In this document: in pieces, positions 51,058-59,218 of the stretch
Layout: the number at the start of each line of letters is the position of its first letter
Numbering within the stretch: the first letter of the stretch is position 1
Assembly (NCBI GenBank): GCA_965214435.1
Contig: OZ243960.1
Span: forward strand, 1,302,001 to 1,366,000
Source of the DNA: Rubrobacter_A sp965214435
Lineage (GTDB): Bacteria; Actinomycetota; Rubrobacteria; Rubrobacterales; Rubrobacteraceae
Length of the DNA: 64,000 nt
Direction of reading: 5' to 3'
Translations under genes and position numbers: made by a program
The notes under the pieces: generated by a model
The model's input: the letters and a program-made list of their open reading frames with translations, nothing else
The model's database searches: none
Told to the model about the DNA's origin: nothing

Positions 51058-52248
51058 ATGAGAGGCGGTAGAATCTTCCGCGGGCTCGCGGGTCATGCTC
51101 CGGTCCCGGCTGTGATACACGCGGAGGCTGGCGGGGCCGACGGCATACTATCCTCGGCGTTCAGGGTGGCGGTGGAGGATGGATTAGCCAAGACCGGTGT
51201 TCCCGGAGCGCAGATCGCCGTGCGCCGGGAAAGAAAGCTACTGTGGTCTGCCTGCGCCGGCCGACTCCGCCCCGACCCACGAGAAAGCTCCGGAAGTACA
51301 AGCGGCATGGGAGACGTCGGGAGAGAGGATCGCTTCATCATCGCCTCGGTCACGAAGCTCGTGGTCGCTTGCGTGGCGCTATCCCTTGCGGAGCGCGGCG
51401 AGTTGGACCTGGACCGCCCGGTGGCCTGGTTGCTACCCGATCTTCCCAACGCCGATCGTATAACCACCCGTATGCTTCTGGGACACAAGAGCGGGCTACG
51501 AGAATATTTCAGGGACCAGTGGATCCGTCAGAAACTGAAAAACGATTCCTTACGTTCCTGGAACCGGCGGGAAGTGCTCGACGCCATCGGCCGGCTGGGC
51601 GTTGAGAAGGAGCCCGGCCAGAGGTTCGCCTATAGGAACACCAACTATATAGCGATCGGCGAGATTCTAGAGTTGTGTACCGGCAAGACCATCGGGGCTC
51701 TCGTCGAGGATCATGTAAACCGGCCACTGGGTCTCAAAACGCTGGCTTTTACCGAGGCAAACTCCGGATACAAGCGTCTCGCTAGCCCGTATACCCGATT
51801 GTTCGGTCGCATCTTCAATTCCTTAAGTTACACCGGAGGCCGGATGCCAACCGATGCCGTAGGCGAGGTGTGGACCGGCGGTGGTATAGCGGCTTCTGCA
51901 GAGGATGTAGCAACGCTGACGGATGCCCTATTCAGAGGCCAGCTTCTGCGACCAGAGAAGGTTGAGGCCATGTCCTCAGCGTCCGGGCCGGGGCCAAACA
52001 GTATACCTGAGATATTGCAGAAAGTCTCGTCCGGGGCGACAGAGAGCGCCTACGGGCTCGGGGTATCCATCGAGAAACGAGGAGAGACCCGAACACTAGG
52101 ACATAATGGCATGTATCTTGGATGGTCGGCCACAACGACCTTCGATACCCGCTCGCGGGTTACGGTCACCGTCTTGACGAACCTCGCTGCTCTACCCGTC
52201 CCCGCCGACCGGCTGCACAAAGCGATCCGTGACGGACTGGACGGATAA
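51058..52248 (+). CDS. Serine hydrolase of the beta-lactamase/DD-peptidase (class C-like) family
   Basis: A 396-residue protein. Nucleophile Ser97 in SVTK (97-100) is preceded by FIIA; the second motif is YRN at about 192-194 in FAYRNTNYIAIGE; the third is HNG in TLGHNGMYLGW near residue 342. No clear signal peptide is visible, suggesting an esterase or cytoplasmic peptidase instead of a true secreted beta-lactamase. The start at ATG 51058 has GGAGGCGGG upstream. It lies behind the SorC gene on the same strand with a 100-bp gap. Confidence 0.85.
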   Translation: MRGGRIFRGLAGHAPVPAVIHAEAGGADGILSSAFRVAVEDGLAKTGVPGAQIAVRRERKLLWSACAGRLRPDPRESSGSTSGMGDVGREDRFIIASVTKLVVACVALSLAERGELDLDRPVAWLLPDLPNADRITTRMLLGHKSGLREYFRDQWIRQKLKNDSLRSWNRREVLDAIGRLGVEKEPGQRFAYRNTNYIAIGEILELCTGKTIGALVEDHVNRPLGLKTLAFTEANSGYKRLASPYTRLFGRIFNSLSYTGGRMPTDAVGEVWTGGGIAASAEDVATLTDALFRGQLLRPEKVEAMSSASGPGPNSIPEILQKVSSGATESAYGLGVSIEKRGETRTLGHNGMYLGWSATTTFDTRSRVTVTVLTNLAALPVPADRLHKAIRDGLDG

Positions 52249-52400
52249 AACGCAGTGATATTCTGAGAGTTTATTGAGATGAATTGTATGGAGAAGATTG
52301 CTGCCTCGGTCGTTGCTAGAGTTTGCATTTCTTAGAGGCACGGTCCACCGAGATTTTAAGCAAACAGCGCGGGGGTCGCTGGCGTCCAAGCTATAAGCGT

Positions 52401-52450
52401 CTAGTGCAAAACCTCCATCGCCACCGCCCGGACCGGAGCGCCGTCCGCGC
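52401..52450 (-). pseudogene. 3'-end remnant of a cyclase-family gene (direct repeat copy A)
   Basis: Bases 52414-52450 are identical to 58563-58599, which encode the C-terminus of the cyclase-family protein. Read on the minus strand the remnant gives ADGAPVRAVAMEVLH and a TAG at 52401-52403, against ADGAPVRAVAMELTD in the intact gene. The rest of the gene is missing here. Confidence 0.8.
52414..52450. repeat. 37-bp direct repeat, copy A (left end of 6.1-kb block)
   Basis: Identical over 37 bp to copy B at 58563-58599, same orientation, with no similarity on either side. The two copies are 6,149 bp apart and bracket six genes of a redox/efflux type. Confidence 0.92.
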
Positions 52451-52458
52451 TCTACTCA

Positions 52459-53034
52459 TCACTGCCTTTTACTAGTTGTGAGGTTCCCAAGTCGCCCGGT
52501 CCACTCCACCAGCGCCGCGAGAAAACGCTCCAGTCTCTCGCGGGTTTCTTTGTCGGTGAGGTTGCCACTCTCGTCGAAGCGTTCGCGAGAATCTCTGATG
52601 AGCATTTGTGGTTCAGGCATGGTGTAAGCCGGGGCGTGAAGTAGGATCTGGCGCAGGATCATCTGTCCCCGCGCTGTACCTGCCCCGCCGGGGCTCGCAC
52701 CCACTATCCCGACCGGCTTGTGCCGTAGCGGAGATGGTGAGCGTAATGTCCAGTCGAGGGCGGCAGTAAGTAGACCCGGAATGGCGTAGTTGTACTCGGG
52801 GGTAGCTATAAGTACCGCGTCGGCAGCCCGGACCTCCTCCTTGAGAACCCGCACCGGCTCCGGGTCTCCCTCTTCTTCCACCTCCCGGTTGAAAAACGGT
52901 ATTTCACCCAGCCCCTCGAACGGCTCGACGGTTACACCCTCGGGCGCTAACTCCGCCGCCGCCCGGATGAGACCGCGGTGGACCGAGGCGCGCCGGAGAC
53001 TGCCGTAGATACCCAATATCTTGAAGTCGTTCAT
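52459..53034 (-). CDS. NAD(P)H-dependent FMN reductase family protein
   Basis: From ATG 53034 (AAGGGA upstream) it has 191 residues. The flavodoxin-like fold shows the phosphate loop ILGIYGSLRRASVHRG (5-20), ATPEYNYAIPGLLTAALDW (about 76-94) and GIVGASPGGAGTARGQ (about 107-122). Such enzymes reduce FMN, azo dyes, quinones or chromate. The gene follows the MFS exporter by 25 bp on the same strand and would supply reduced flavin to the flavin-dependent monooxygenase-like protein of the same block. It is the last gene before repeat copy A. Confidence 0.9.
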   Translation of the reverse strand: MNDFKILGIYGSLRRASVHRGLIRAAAELAPEGVTVEPFEGLGEIPFFNREVEEEGDPEPVRVLKEEVRAADAVLIATPEYNYAIPGLLTAALDWTLRSPSPLRHKPVGIVGASPGGAGTARGQMILRQILLHAPAYTMPEPQMLIRDSRERFDESGNLTDKETRERLERFLAALVEWTGRLGNLTTSKRQ

Positions 53035-53059
53035 GTTCGTCCCTTCTTCGGTAGCTGGC

Positions 53060-54559
53060 TTATGAGTGCTTTTCCACTGAAGATTGCCCGGTACCGGCGA
53101 CTCCCGCGCGTCCTTTCTCCCGGACAAAGAACAGCGCTACGAGTGCCCCGACTACTGCCAGAGCCGCCGCAACCAGGAAGGCCGTTTGGTAGCCCCCGAT
53201 TAACGCTGCGGACGTCATCTCGCCGTCTCCGAGAGCCGTTAGACTGTCTGCTCGGGCGGCGGCCAGCGGGACCAGAAGCCCAAGGCCCAGTGCGATTCCC
53301 AGTTGCTGGGAGGTGTTTATGAGGCCGGAGGCTAGACCCTGCTCCTCGGCCTGGACGCCGGCCGTTGCTGCAATCACAGAGGTAAAGAAGGTTAGCCCTA
53401 GCGCCGTACTAAAGAAGAGAAAGCCAGCCAAGAGGTCGGCGGCATAGTTACCGCCCGGGGAGATCCTGGAGAAGAGGCCCATGGCAACGACCAGAAGGAG
53501 CATGCCGGAGGCTATCATGGGCCTGGTCCCGAAGCGGCCCACCGCCCAGGGACCGCCCGTTGCTGAGATGAGGAGCACGATCAGGGGTACTGGCAAAAAC
53601 GCGAAGCCTACGGCTAGAGGATAGTAGCCGAGGCTCTGCTGCATGTAGAGGGTGACGAAGAATGCCAGAGCTCCCTGGCAGGCGAACAGCAATATTACAA
53701 TAAGGTTGGCTCCGGTCAGCGTCCTCGAACGGAATACCCGGAAAGGTACGAGCGGCGAAGCAACCCGACCCTCGATAAAGCGGAAGGCGGCCAGTAAAAA
53801 GAGCGCGATAGCGAGCGTCACGAGCGTTGCCGGTGAGACGAGACCCACCGTCTCGGTGCGGGTGAGGCCCAGAATCAAAAGTCCCAAACCCCCGGTAAGG
53901 GCCGCCGCTCCCGCGAGATCCAGCCGTGCGGCGGCGAAGTCTTTGCTCTCTGAGAGCAGCGCGGGCGCGAGCACGAGGCCTAAAGCGCCTATGGGCACGT
54001 TTATGAAGAAGAGCCAGGGCCAACTCAGGGTCTGGGTCAGCACGCCGCCGATAAGAAGCCCCGCGGCGGCACCCCCAGCGGAGGCAGCGCCCCACAGGGC
54101 CAGTGCCTGGTTGCGCGGCGCACCTTCGGCGAAGTTCGTGGTGATCAAAGAGAGCACCGCCGGGACGACGATAGCCGCTCCCACGCCCTGGGCGATACGG
54201 GCGCCTATGAGCAGCTCCGGCGAGGGGGCTAACCCGCAAGCGAGCGAGGCTAGCGCGAACAGAGCCAGGCCAACCATAAATAGCCGCCGTCGGCCGTAGA
54301 GGTCAGAAGCCCTACCGGCGAGTATGAGAAAGCCCCCGAAGGTCAGGGCATAGCCAGAGACCACCCACTGCAACCCCGTCGCCGCAAAGCCCAGATCTTC
54401 CTGCATAGAGGGTAGGGCGACGACCACTATGGAATTGTCTAAAGTAACCATGAACTGTACCGCCAAAAGCAGAGCAAGCGCCAGCCATCCGCGGGAGTCT
54501 ATCCTGCCTTCGCCTCCGATAGTGTCGTCGGTTGTTTCGCCAGCCGCCGTATCTTTCAC
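53060..54559 (-). CDS. MFS drug-efflux transporter, DHA2 (EmrB/QacA) family
   Basis: A 499-residue membrane protein with about 14 transmembrane segments. Diagnostic features are the first-helix motif QFMVTLDNSIVVVALPSM (about 36-53), motif A GRASDLYGRRRLF (about 82-94) and motif C VPAVLSLITTNFAEG (about 133-147). Members export hydrophobic drugs and cations by proton antiport. It has ribosome-binding site AAGGAGC before ATG 54559 and a GC-rich hairpin (54621-54657) upstream. It is coupled to the FMN reductase gene downstream and probably under the TetR repressor encoded at 57823-58428. Confidence 0.92.
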   Translation of the reverse strand: MKDTAAGETTDDTIGGEGRIDSRGWLALALLLAVQFMVTLDNSIVVVALPSMQEDLGFAATGLQWVVSGYALTFGGFLILAGRASDLYGRRRLFMVGLALFALASLACGLAPSPELLIGARIAQGVGAAIVVPAVLSLITTNFAEGAPRNQALALWGAASAGGAAAGLLIGGVLTQTLSWPWLFFINVPIGALGLVLAPALLSESKDFAAARLDLAGAAALTGGLGLLILGLTRTETVGLVSPATLVTLAIALFLLAAFRFIEGRVASPLVPFRVFRSRTLTGANLIVILLFACQGALAFFVTLYMQQSLGYYPLAVGFAFLPVPLIVLLISATGGPWAVGRFGTRPMIASGMLLLVVAMGLFSRISPGGNYAADLLAGFLFFSTALGLTFFTSVIAATAGVQAEEQGLASGLINTSQQLGIALGLGLLVPLAAARADSLTALGDGEMTSAALIGGYQTAFLVAAALAVVGALVALFFVREKGRAGVAGTGQSSVEKHS

Positions 54560-54620
54560 TGCGAGCTCCTTTCATCGTCTGCGTCTCTTCAGCACCTTTT
54601 ATTTATCCGTCTCGTAAGAG

Positions 54621-54657
54621 CCCGTCCGGCGGTCGGTGCTTTCGACTACCGGACGGG
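54621..54657 (-). terminator. Hairpin between MDR oxidoreductase and MFS genes
   Basis: CCCGTCCGG (54621-54629) and CCGGACGGG (54649-54657) pair over 9 bp with a 19-nt loop, in the 197-bp gap between the two genes. It could end the upstream transcript or lie in the MFS leader. Confidence 0.45.
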
Positions 54658-54756
54658 TGGCGTTCCGACGGGTGTTGGATCAGTCTCGGTAAGTCAGGCT
54701 AGCCGACCGGTGGTCGGGATAGTCTGGCCGGTGACCCGGCGGCCCTGAAGAGGCTC

Positions 54757-55746
54757 CTACCCGTTCTGACCTGCCAGCGCTGGTGAGATAACCAGCTTGC
54801 GATGCGGGGAGTGAGCCTGACGCTCCCAGGCTTGCGCGATCTCCTCCAAAGGCAAGACTTCGTGGTCAACGGTGAGCCTTCCGGCCTTCGCGTGGTCCAT
54901 TACCTCACCCCAAGCCTCCGCCTTGACCTCTGGCGGAACCCCGAGTAAGGCGAAGCCCATGACCGCGGCCATGTTGCCCAGCAGAGCTCCGGCCGGAAAG
55001 GTAGCTTCTGTGGAGGCAGCCTGCCCGAGGTTGACGAGCCGGCCTAGAGAACCCGAGGCCATCGCCGCGGCTACGGCCGGTGTTCCCCACAGCGGATCCA
55101 CGGTGACGTCTATCCCAACGCCCGCCGCTTCTTTGAGCTTCTCCGAAAGTTCGGTCGGCGACTCTTCCGACCCGAGTTGTACGATGGCGTCCGCCCCTAG
55201 TTCCTGGGCGCGGTTCAGGCCGGCATCGTCCCGGGCCGCGGCGATTACGCGGGAGGCACCCATGATCTTCGCAATCTGAACGGCAGTTTGGCCTACGCCC
55301 CCGCTTGCCCCGAGCACGAGAACCGTTTCTCCCTCGCGCAATTCCGCCCGCCAGCCGAGAGCGAGCCAGGCCGCCAGGCCCGCGACACCTAAAGAAGCGG
55401 CCAGGGCGTCATCTATACTCTCCGGCACTTCCAGAACCGATGCCTCCTCTACGACGGCTTGTTCCGCAAAAGTGCCTTGTTGACCGAAACCCGAGAAGAT
55501 CTCGAACCGGACCCGGGTCCCGGCTGAGAGGCTCTCTCCCTCTACGACCGTCCCGACCCCCTCGAAGCCGGGTATGTATGGAACCTCTGGTTCTCCGCCG
55601 AGGGCGCCGGAGGCGATGCCGAGGTCCAGGGGGTTGAGCGCCGCGGCGCCGACTTCTACGAGCGCCTGGGCAGAGCCAAGCTGGGGCTCGGGAACCTCGT
55701 TCACAACGGGGTCTTCTCCTACTTGCTTTATCTGTGCTGCGCGCAT
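54757..55746 (-). CDS. Zinc-free MDR oxidoreductase (quinone reductase-like)
   Basis: From ATG 55746 (AAGGAG 8 nt upstream) it has 329 residues. The GroES-like domain covers about 1-120 (ALNPLDLGIASGAL, PGFEGVGTVVEG). The NADPH-binding Rossmann domain has VLVLGASGGVGQTAVQIAKIMGA (about 145-167). The catalytic zinc ligands of alcohol dehydrogenases are absent, as in the quinone oxidoreductase (QOR) group. It probably reduces quinones or enones. It lies 97 bp behind the SDR gene. Confidence 0.9.
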   Translation of the reverse strand: MRAAQIKQVGEDPVVNEVPEPQLGSAQALVEVGAAALNPLDLGIASGALGGEPEVPYIPGFEGVGTVVEGESLSAGTRVRFEIFSGFGQQGTFAEQAVVEEASVLEVPESIDDALAASLGVAGLAAWLALGWRAELREGETVLVLGASGGVGQTAVQIAKIMGASRVIAAARDDAGLNRAQELGADAIVQLGSEESPTELSEKLKEAAGVGIDVTVDPLWGTPAVAAAMASGSLGRLVNLGQAASTEATFPAGALLGNMAAVMGFALLGVPPEVKAEAWGEVMDHAKAGRLTVDHEVLPLEEIAQAWERQAHSPHRKLVISPALAGQNG

Positions 55747-55843
55747 CTCAAAGCTCCTTGTCATTTCGTGTGTTGCCCAATTACAGTGTCTGGATGACGG
55801 CCACAGGGACCAGATAGACAGTCCGATAGATCAGGGCGGCCTG

Positions 55844-56581
55844 TCAAGCTATCCCGCCGCCGGCCTGAAGGTTCTGGCCCGTGATCCAGCGGGCCTCATC
55901 GCTCGCCAAGAACGCGACCACGTCGGCTATGTCCCGGGGCTCTCCCAGACGGCCCAGCGGTGCCATCTGCGCCGCCATCTCCCGCCGCTCTGGAGGGGCG
56001 CCCGCGAGCATGTCGGTATCGGTTGCACCCGGTGAAACGGCGTTTACGGTGATTCCGCGTCCACCGAACTCCTTGGCGCCGGTCCTTGCGAACTGCTCCA
56101 CCGCCGCCTTGGTCGCGTTGTAGGCGGCCGAGGCAGGAGGAGACATCAAAGTGTTTACCGAGCTTACGTTTATGATGCGTCCGCCGTCCTCCAGTCTCTT
56201 CGCCGCCTCCTGCATCGCGAAGAAAACACCCTTGACGTTGACGGCGAACTGCCGGTCGAAAGCCTCCTCGGTTGCCTCGGCTATCATCTCGGGGGCGATG
56301 ATGCCGGCGTTGTTGACCAGCACGTCGAGCCGGCCGAACCGTGACGTAGCCTCCTCGAAGAGCGTGCGAACCTCCGAGATCTCACCCGTGTCAGCCTGCA
56401 CGGCGACGGCCTTTCCACCCCGGTTCTCTATTTTCGAGACCACTTCGTTGGCGGCTTCTTCGTTGCTCGTGTAGTTGACGACCACCTTCGCGCCGTCTTC
56501 CGCCAGCTTCTCGGCTATCGCCCGGCCGATGCCGCGCGAGGCTCCGGTCACTACCGCTACTTTTCCGTCTAAAGAACCCAT
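55844..56581 (-). CDS. Short-chain dehydrogenase/reductase (FabG-like)
   Basis: A 245-residue classical SDR: cofactor motif VVTGASRGIGRAIAEKLA (10-27), NNAGIIAP (about 90-97), catalytic Ser in INVSSVNTL (about 137-145), Tyr/Lys in YNATK (about 154-158). The ending W-I-T-G-Q-N-L-Q-A-G-G-G is typical. AAGGAGG lies upstream of ATG 56581. The substrate is unknown; context (quinone reductase, flavin enzyme, exporter) suggests xenobiotic carbonyl reduction, not fatty-acid synthesis. Confidence 0.92.
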   Translation of the reverse strand: MGSLDGKVAVVTGASRGIGRAIAEKLAEDGAKVVVNYTSNEEAANEVVSKIENRGGKAVAVQADTGEISEVRTLFEEATSRFGRLDVLVNNAGIIAPEMIAEATEEAFDRQFAVNVKGVFFAMQEAAKRLEDGGRIINVSSVNTLMSPPASAAYNATKAAVEQFARTGAKEFGGRGITVNAVSPGATDTDMLAGAPPERREMAAQMAPLGRLGEPRDIADVVAFLASDEARWITGQNLQAGGGIA

Positions 56582-56701
56582 TTTTGCTTTACCTCCTTGT
56601 GCCTTCGTCTCTGGTTGCTTTTTAGTCAGGATTCGGAGGCGGAGCTCGTTCCCGGCAGGTGGCTCCGCCCGTTATTGTTACTTTCTGTCGCCTCGCGGCG
56701 A

Positions 56702-57634
56702 TCATCCGCGCAACCGTTCCATAAGAAGCTCCATGGAGTGCAACTGGTCTGAGAGCGGTACCCCTACCATGCTCATGTCGAAGAAGACATGATTCACACC
56801 CAGCTCTTCGGCCCTCTGCAGGTCTTTGTGTACCTGCTCGGGGGTGCCACCGAGCGGCGGCTGACGGTCCTCGTTAAGTGCTTTCTCGCCGATCCGGACG
56901 TTGGCGCGTACCACGAATTGAAGGACTTCAGGATCTCGACCAGCGGCCCGCGCGGCGTCGCGGAACTTTTGCACCGTATCTTCCAACTTCTCCCAGGAAC
57001 TCTGGCCGGCCGGCGGGCCGTAGTTGAAGCCGTCGGAGATACGGGCTGCTCTCTCTATAGCTGGTGGGACAAAGCCTCCCACTATGATCGGGACACCGCC
57101 CTCCTGTATGGGCTTCGGTCCAATCTCCGACTCCGGGACCTCGTAGAAGCTTCCGTAGAAACTCACGGGGTCGGGCCCCCAGCAGGCGTGTGTGGCGGTG
57201 ATGAACTCCTCAAAGCCCTTGCCCCGGCGTTTCGTCGATACCCCCGCCGTCTCAAACTCGTCCTCTATCCCACCCTGACCGAGACCTGCGATCACCCGCC
57301 CGCCGCTCAGGTGGTCGAGGGTGGCAAAGCGCCGGGCCAACACCACCGGCGCGTGGAAGAGTGCGTTTATGACGCTCGTACCGAGCTGTATGCGCTCCGT
57401 CTTGGCGGCTACATAAGCAAGGATCTCCAAAGGGTCGTAGACGTTGGCGAAAAGCTCCGGCAGGCGCACAAGCTCCCCACCGGCACCTGCGGGAAAGAGG
57501 CGGGTAGGACGCAAGAGGCGCTCGAACACCCACACCGAGTCATAGCCCATCCGCTCAGCCTCTACCGCAACCCGCACGATATTTTCGGGAGAGGCTTCAG
57601 GGCCGGCCTGCGGCAGTCCTACACCGAGCTTCAT
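56702..57634 (-). CDS. LLM-class flavin-dependent oxidoreductase
   Basis: From ATG 57634 (GGAG upstream) it has 310 residues. The TIM-barrel luciferase-like family is recognised from MKLGVGLPQAG (1-11), AERMGYDSVWVFERL, RIQLGTSVINALFHAPVVLARRFATLDHLSGGRVIAGLG (conserved across the family; about 86-124) and PIIVGGFVPPAIERAARISDGFNY. Members use FMN or F420. An upstream in-frame GTG at 57745 would add 37 unconserved residues and reach almost to the TetR operator, so the shorter start is chosen. It is the first structural gene behind the operator. Confidence 0.9.
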   Translation of the reverse strand: MKLGVGLPQAGPEASPENIVRVAVEAERMGYDSVWVFERLLRPTRLFPAGAGGELVRLPELFANVYDPLEILAYVAAKTERIQLGTSVINALFHAPVVLARRFATLDHLSGGRVIAGLGQGGIEDEFETAGVSTKRRGKGFEEFITATHACWGPDPVSFYGSFYEVPESEIGPKPIQEGGVPIIVGGFVPPAIERAARISDGFNYGPPAGQSSWEKLEDTVQKFRDAARAAGRDPEVLQFVVRANVRIGEKALNEDRQPPLGGTPEQVHKDLQRAEELGVNHVFFDMSMVGVPLSDQLHSMELLMERLRG

Positions 57635-57755
57635 GCCGCTCTCCGTCTGCGCAGACCTCGGAGCCCACCCTCCCCGGTGCTCGCTACGAACAAACCAGCC
57701 CGAACCTTCTGTCCTGCCGCCTGCGATCCTCCCACGGTCTGCCACCCTCTCATTG

Positions 57756-57773
57756 CGAGAACGAGCGTTCTCG
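57756..57773. promoter_or_regulatory. Candidate TetR operator
   Basis: CGAGAACG (57756-57763) and CGTTCTCG (57766-57773) are perfect 8-bp inverted arms with a 2-bp spacer. The site lies between the tetR stop and the start of the flavin enzyme gene, next to an AT-rich stretch (57772-57793), the likely promoter for the flavin enzyme-SDR-MDR-MFS genes. Confidence 0.65.
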
Positions 57774-57822
57774 AATTAGTTAAAAAATTTTGGCCCCGCG
57801 CTGGTTTCATTCCGGACATGAA

Positions 57823-58428
57823 TTATGCGGGCTCATTCAGCACGGAGAGCGTTACCTCGACCGCGTCTCTGAGCACTGCTTCTTCCGTTCCCATCCGGGT
57901 TGCGACGCGCAGGCCCGTGAGGGAGGTAGAGAAGAAACGGGCGAGGGCGCGGGGGTCTTTGTGCTGCGGGATCTCGCCGTTGGCCCGCGCCCGGAGTAAT
58001 ACCTCATAGAACGCTTCTTCGCCCCCGGAGACGTTGACTGCGACCCTAGCGGCGATGTCGGGGTCATGGGGGGCGAGCTCTACGGCAGAGTTAACCATAA
58101 AGCAGCCACGGCGCTCGCCACTCTCGCAACCTCCATCTGCACAAGACTCCTCGATGGCGGCCTCGAAGACGCGGGCGAACCTCTCTCTTACGGAGCCCGG
58201 TCCGTAGAGGAGGTCCGCCGTCTTGGGACCCTCGATGCTCCGGTAGCGGTCGAGGGCGGCTAGAAAGAGGTCATGCTTGTTCCCGAAAGCGTTGTACAAA
58301 CCGGCGCGCGCCACGCCCGTATACTCCACCAAGTCCCGCACGCTGGTCGCCTCGTAACCCCGACTCCAAAACAGGTCCGCAGCCTTCGCCAGAACCTCCT
58401 CTTCGTCGAACTCCTTATGCCGGGCCAT
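57823..58428 (-). CDS. TetR-family transcription repressor
   Basis: A 201-residue regulator with the N-terminal TetR HTH at residues about 8-50 (FDEEEVLAKAADLFWSRGYEATSVRDLVEYTGVARAGLYNAFGNKHDLF) and a C-terminal ligand domain of the TetR_C type containing a Cys cluster (CADGGCESGERRGC at about 96-109). The three cysteines could serve as a redox or electrophile sensor. It is encoded on the same strand and directly upstream of the flavin enzyme-SDR-MDR-MFS-FMN reductase genes, with a palindrome in between, so it most likely represses them. Confidence 0.9.
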   Translation of the reverse strand: MARHKEFDEEEVLAKAADLFWSRGYEATSVRDLVEYTGVARAGLYNAFGNKHDLFLAALDRYRSIEGPKTADLLYGPGSVRERFARVFEAAIEESCADGGCESGERRGCFMVNSAVELAPHDPDIAARVAVNVSGGEEAFYEVLLRARANGEIPQHKDPRALARFFSTSLTGLRVATRMGTEEAVLRDAVEVTLSVLNEPA

Positions 58429-58453
58429 CTGCTATTCCTCTCTTCATGCCGCC

Positions 58454-58482
58454 AGCTTAACCTTTCAAGAACGATAAGTCAA
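58454..58482 (-). promoter_or_regulatory. Putative promoter of the tetR gene
   Basis: On the minus strand TTGACT (58477-58482), a 17-bp spacer and TAAGCT (58454-58459) form a sigma-70-like promoter about 25 bp upstream of the tetR start at 58428. Confidence 0.5.
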
Positions 58483-58514
58483 GAAAATACTATAGCCTTG
58501 GGGTTGGTGTCGAC

Positions 58515-58541
58515 AGCTTAAAGGTTGTCGGAGTTTAAGCT
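58515..58541. repeat. Inverted repeat between the cyclase gene and tetR
   Basis: AGCTTAAA (58515-58522) and TTTAAGCT (58534-58541) are perfect inverted arms with an 11-nt loop. It sits 9 bp after the cyclase stop and upstream of the tetR promoter; it could be a terminator or an operator. Confidence 0.5.
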
Positions 58542-58549
58542 ACCGGTGT

Positions 58550-59218
58550 TTAGTCTGTTAATTCCATCGCCACCGCCCGGACCGGAGCGCCGTCCGCGCC
58601 GCCGAGCTTTACCGGCAGGAGGCTCAGGAGTGGGTCCGGGAAGTCTATCGCGCCGAGGTTCGTCAGGTTCTCGGCGATAATACCGCCGGAACCGCAGATC
58701 AGGCCGTGCACCGGAAACCCCTCGGGCTGCGCTCCCTCCACCGGCGTCTCGTCCACGTTGAGTGCGTCTATCGCCACGGTACCGGCACCCGCGTCGAGTA
58801 TGAGCTGCGCCGCCCGGCGGTCGAGGAACGGGTGCTCGTAGTACCAGTCCGTGCCGTAGTACTGGTCCCAGCCGGTATAGAGGACGGCTATGCTACCGGG
58901 TGCCAGGTTCGCTTCGTAGGACTGTAAATCCTCCACGGTAATGCGGCTCCGGGGCTCTTTTCTCCGGACGTCCAGGATAACTGCGGGACCAACGAATAGC
59001 TCCAGGTTCAGCTCGTCGAGGCGCTTGCCGTCTTCGACGAAGTGGTAGGGGGCGTCAACGTGGGTGCCGGAGTGGGAGCCGAGGTGGACGTGGAGCACGT
59101 TCACGCCGTCGTCGGCGATGGTGGTCGCGGGCTCGAAACGGAGGTGCGGGTCTCCGGGGAAGACCTGGGTATGCTCGTCAACCCGGTGGGAGAGGTCCAC
59201 TACCCGCCCAACCCTCAC
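58550..59218 (-). CDS. Cyclase-family (kynurenine formamidase-like) metal hydrolase
   Basis: A 222-residue protein of the cyclase superfamily. The metal-binding signature is HSGTHVDAPYHF (about 49-60), followed by Y-T-G-W-D-x-Y (about 114-120) and DALNVDETP (about 150-158), with the C-terminal GLICGSGGIIAENLTNL. Family members open cyclic or formyl amides (N-formylkynurenine, isatin). GTG 59218 overlaps the nitrilase stop by 4 nt (GTGA). Its last four codons (ELTD) lie outside the 37-bp repeat; the alternative tail EVLH is found at repeat copy A, indicating that the 3' end was exchanged. Confidence 0.88.
   Translation of the reverse strand: MRVGRVVDLSHRVDEHTQVFPGDPHLRFEPATTIADDGVNVLHVHLGSHSGTHVDAPYHFVEDGKRLDELNLELFVGPAVILDVRRKEPRSRITVEDLQSYEANLAPGSIAVLYTGWDQYYGTDWYYEHPFLDRRAAQLILDAGAGTVAIDALNVDETPVEGAQPEGFPVHGLICGSGGIIAENLTNLGAIDFPDPLLSLLPVKLGGADGAPVRAVAMELTD
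58563..58599. repeat. 37-bp direct repeat, copy B (inside the cyclase gene 3' end)
   Basis: Identical to 52414-52450. It covers codons for ADGAPVRAVAM of the cyclase-family gene. The sequence to its left (ELTD, stop, tetR region) belongs to the 6.1-kb block, and the sequence to its right is the cyclase gene body. Confidence 0.92.
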
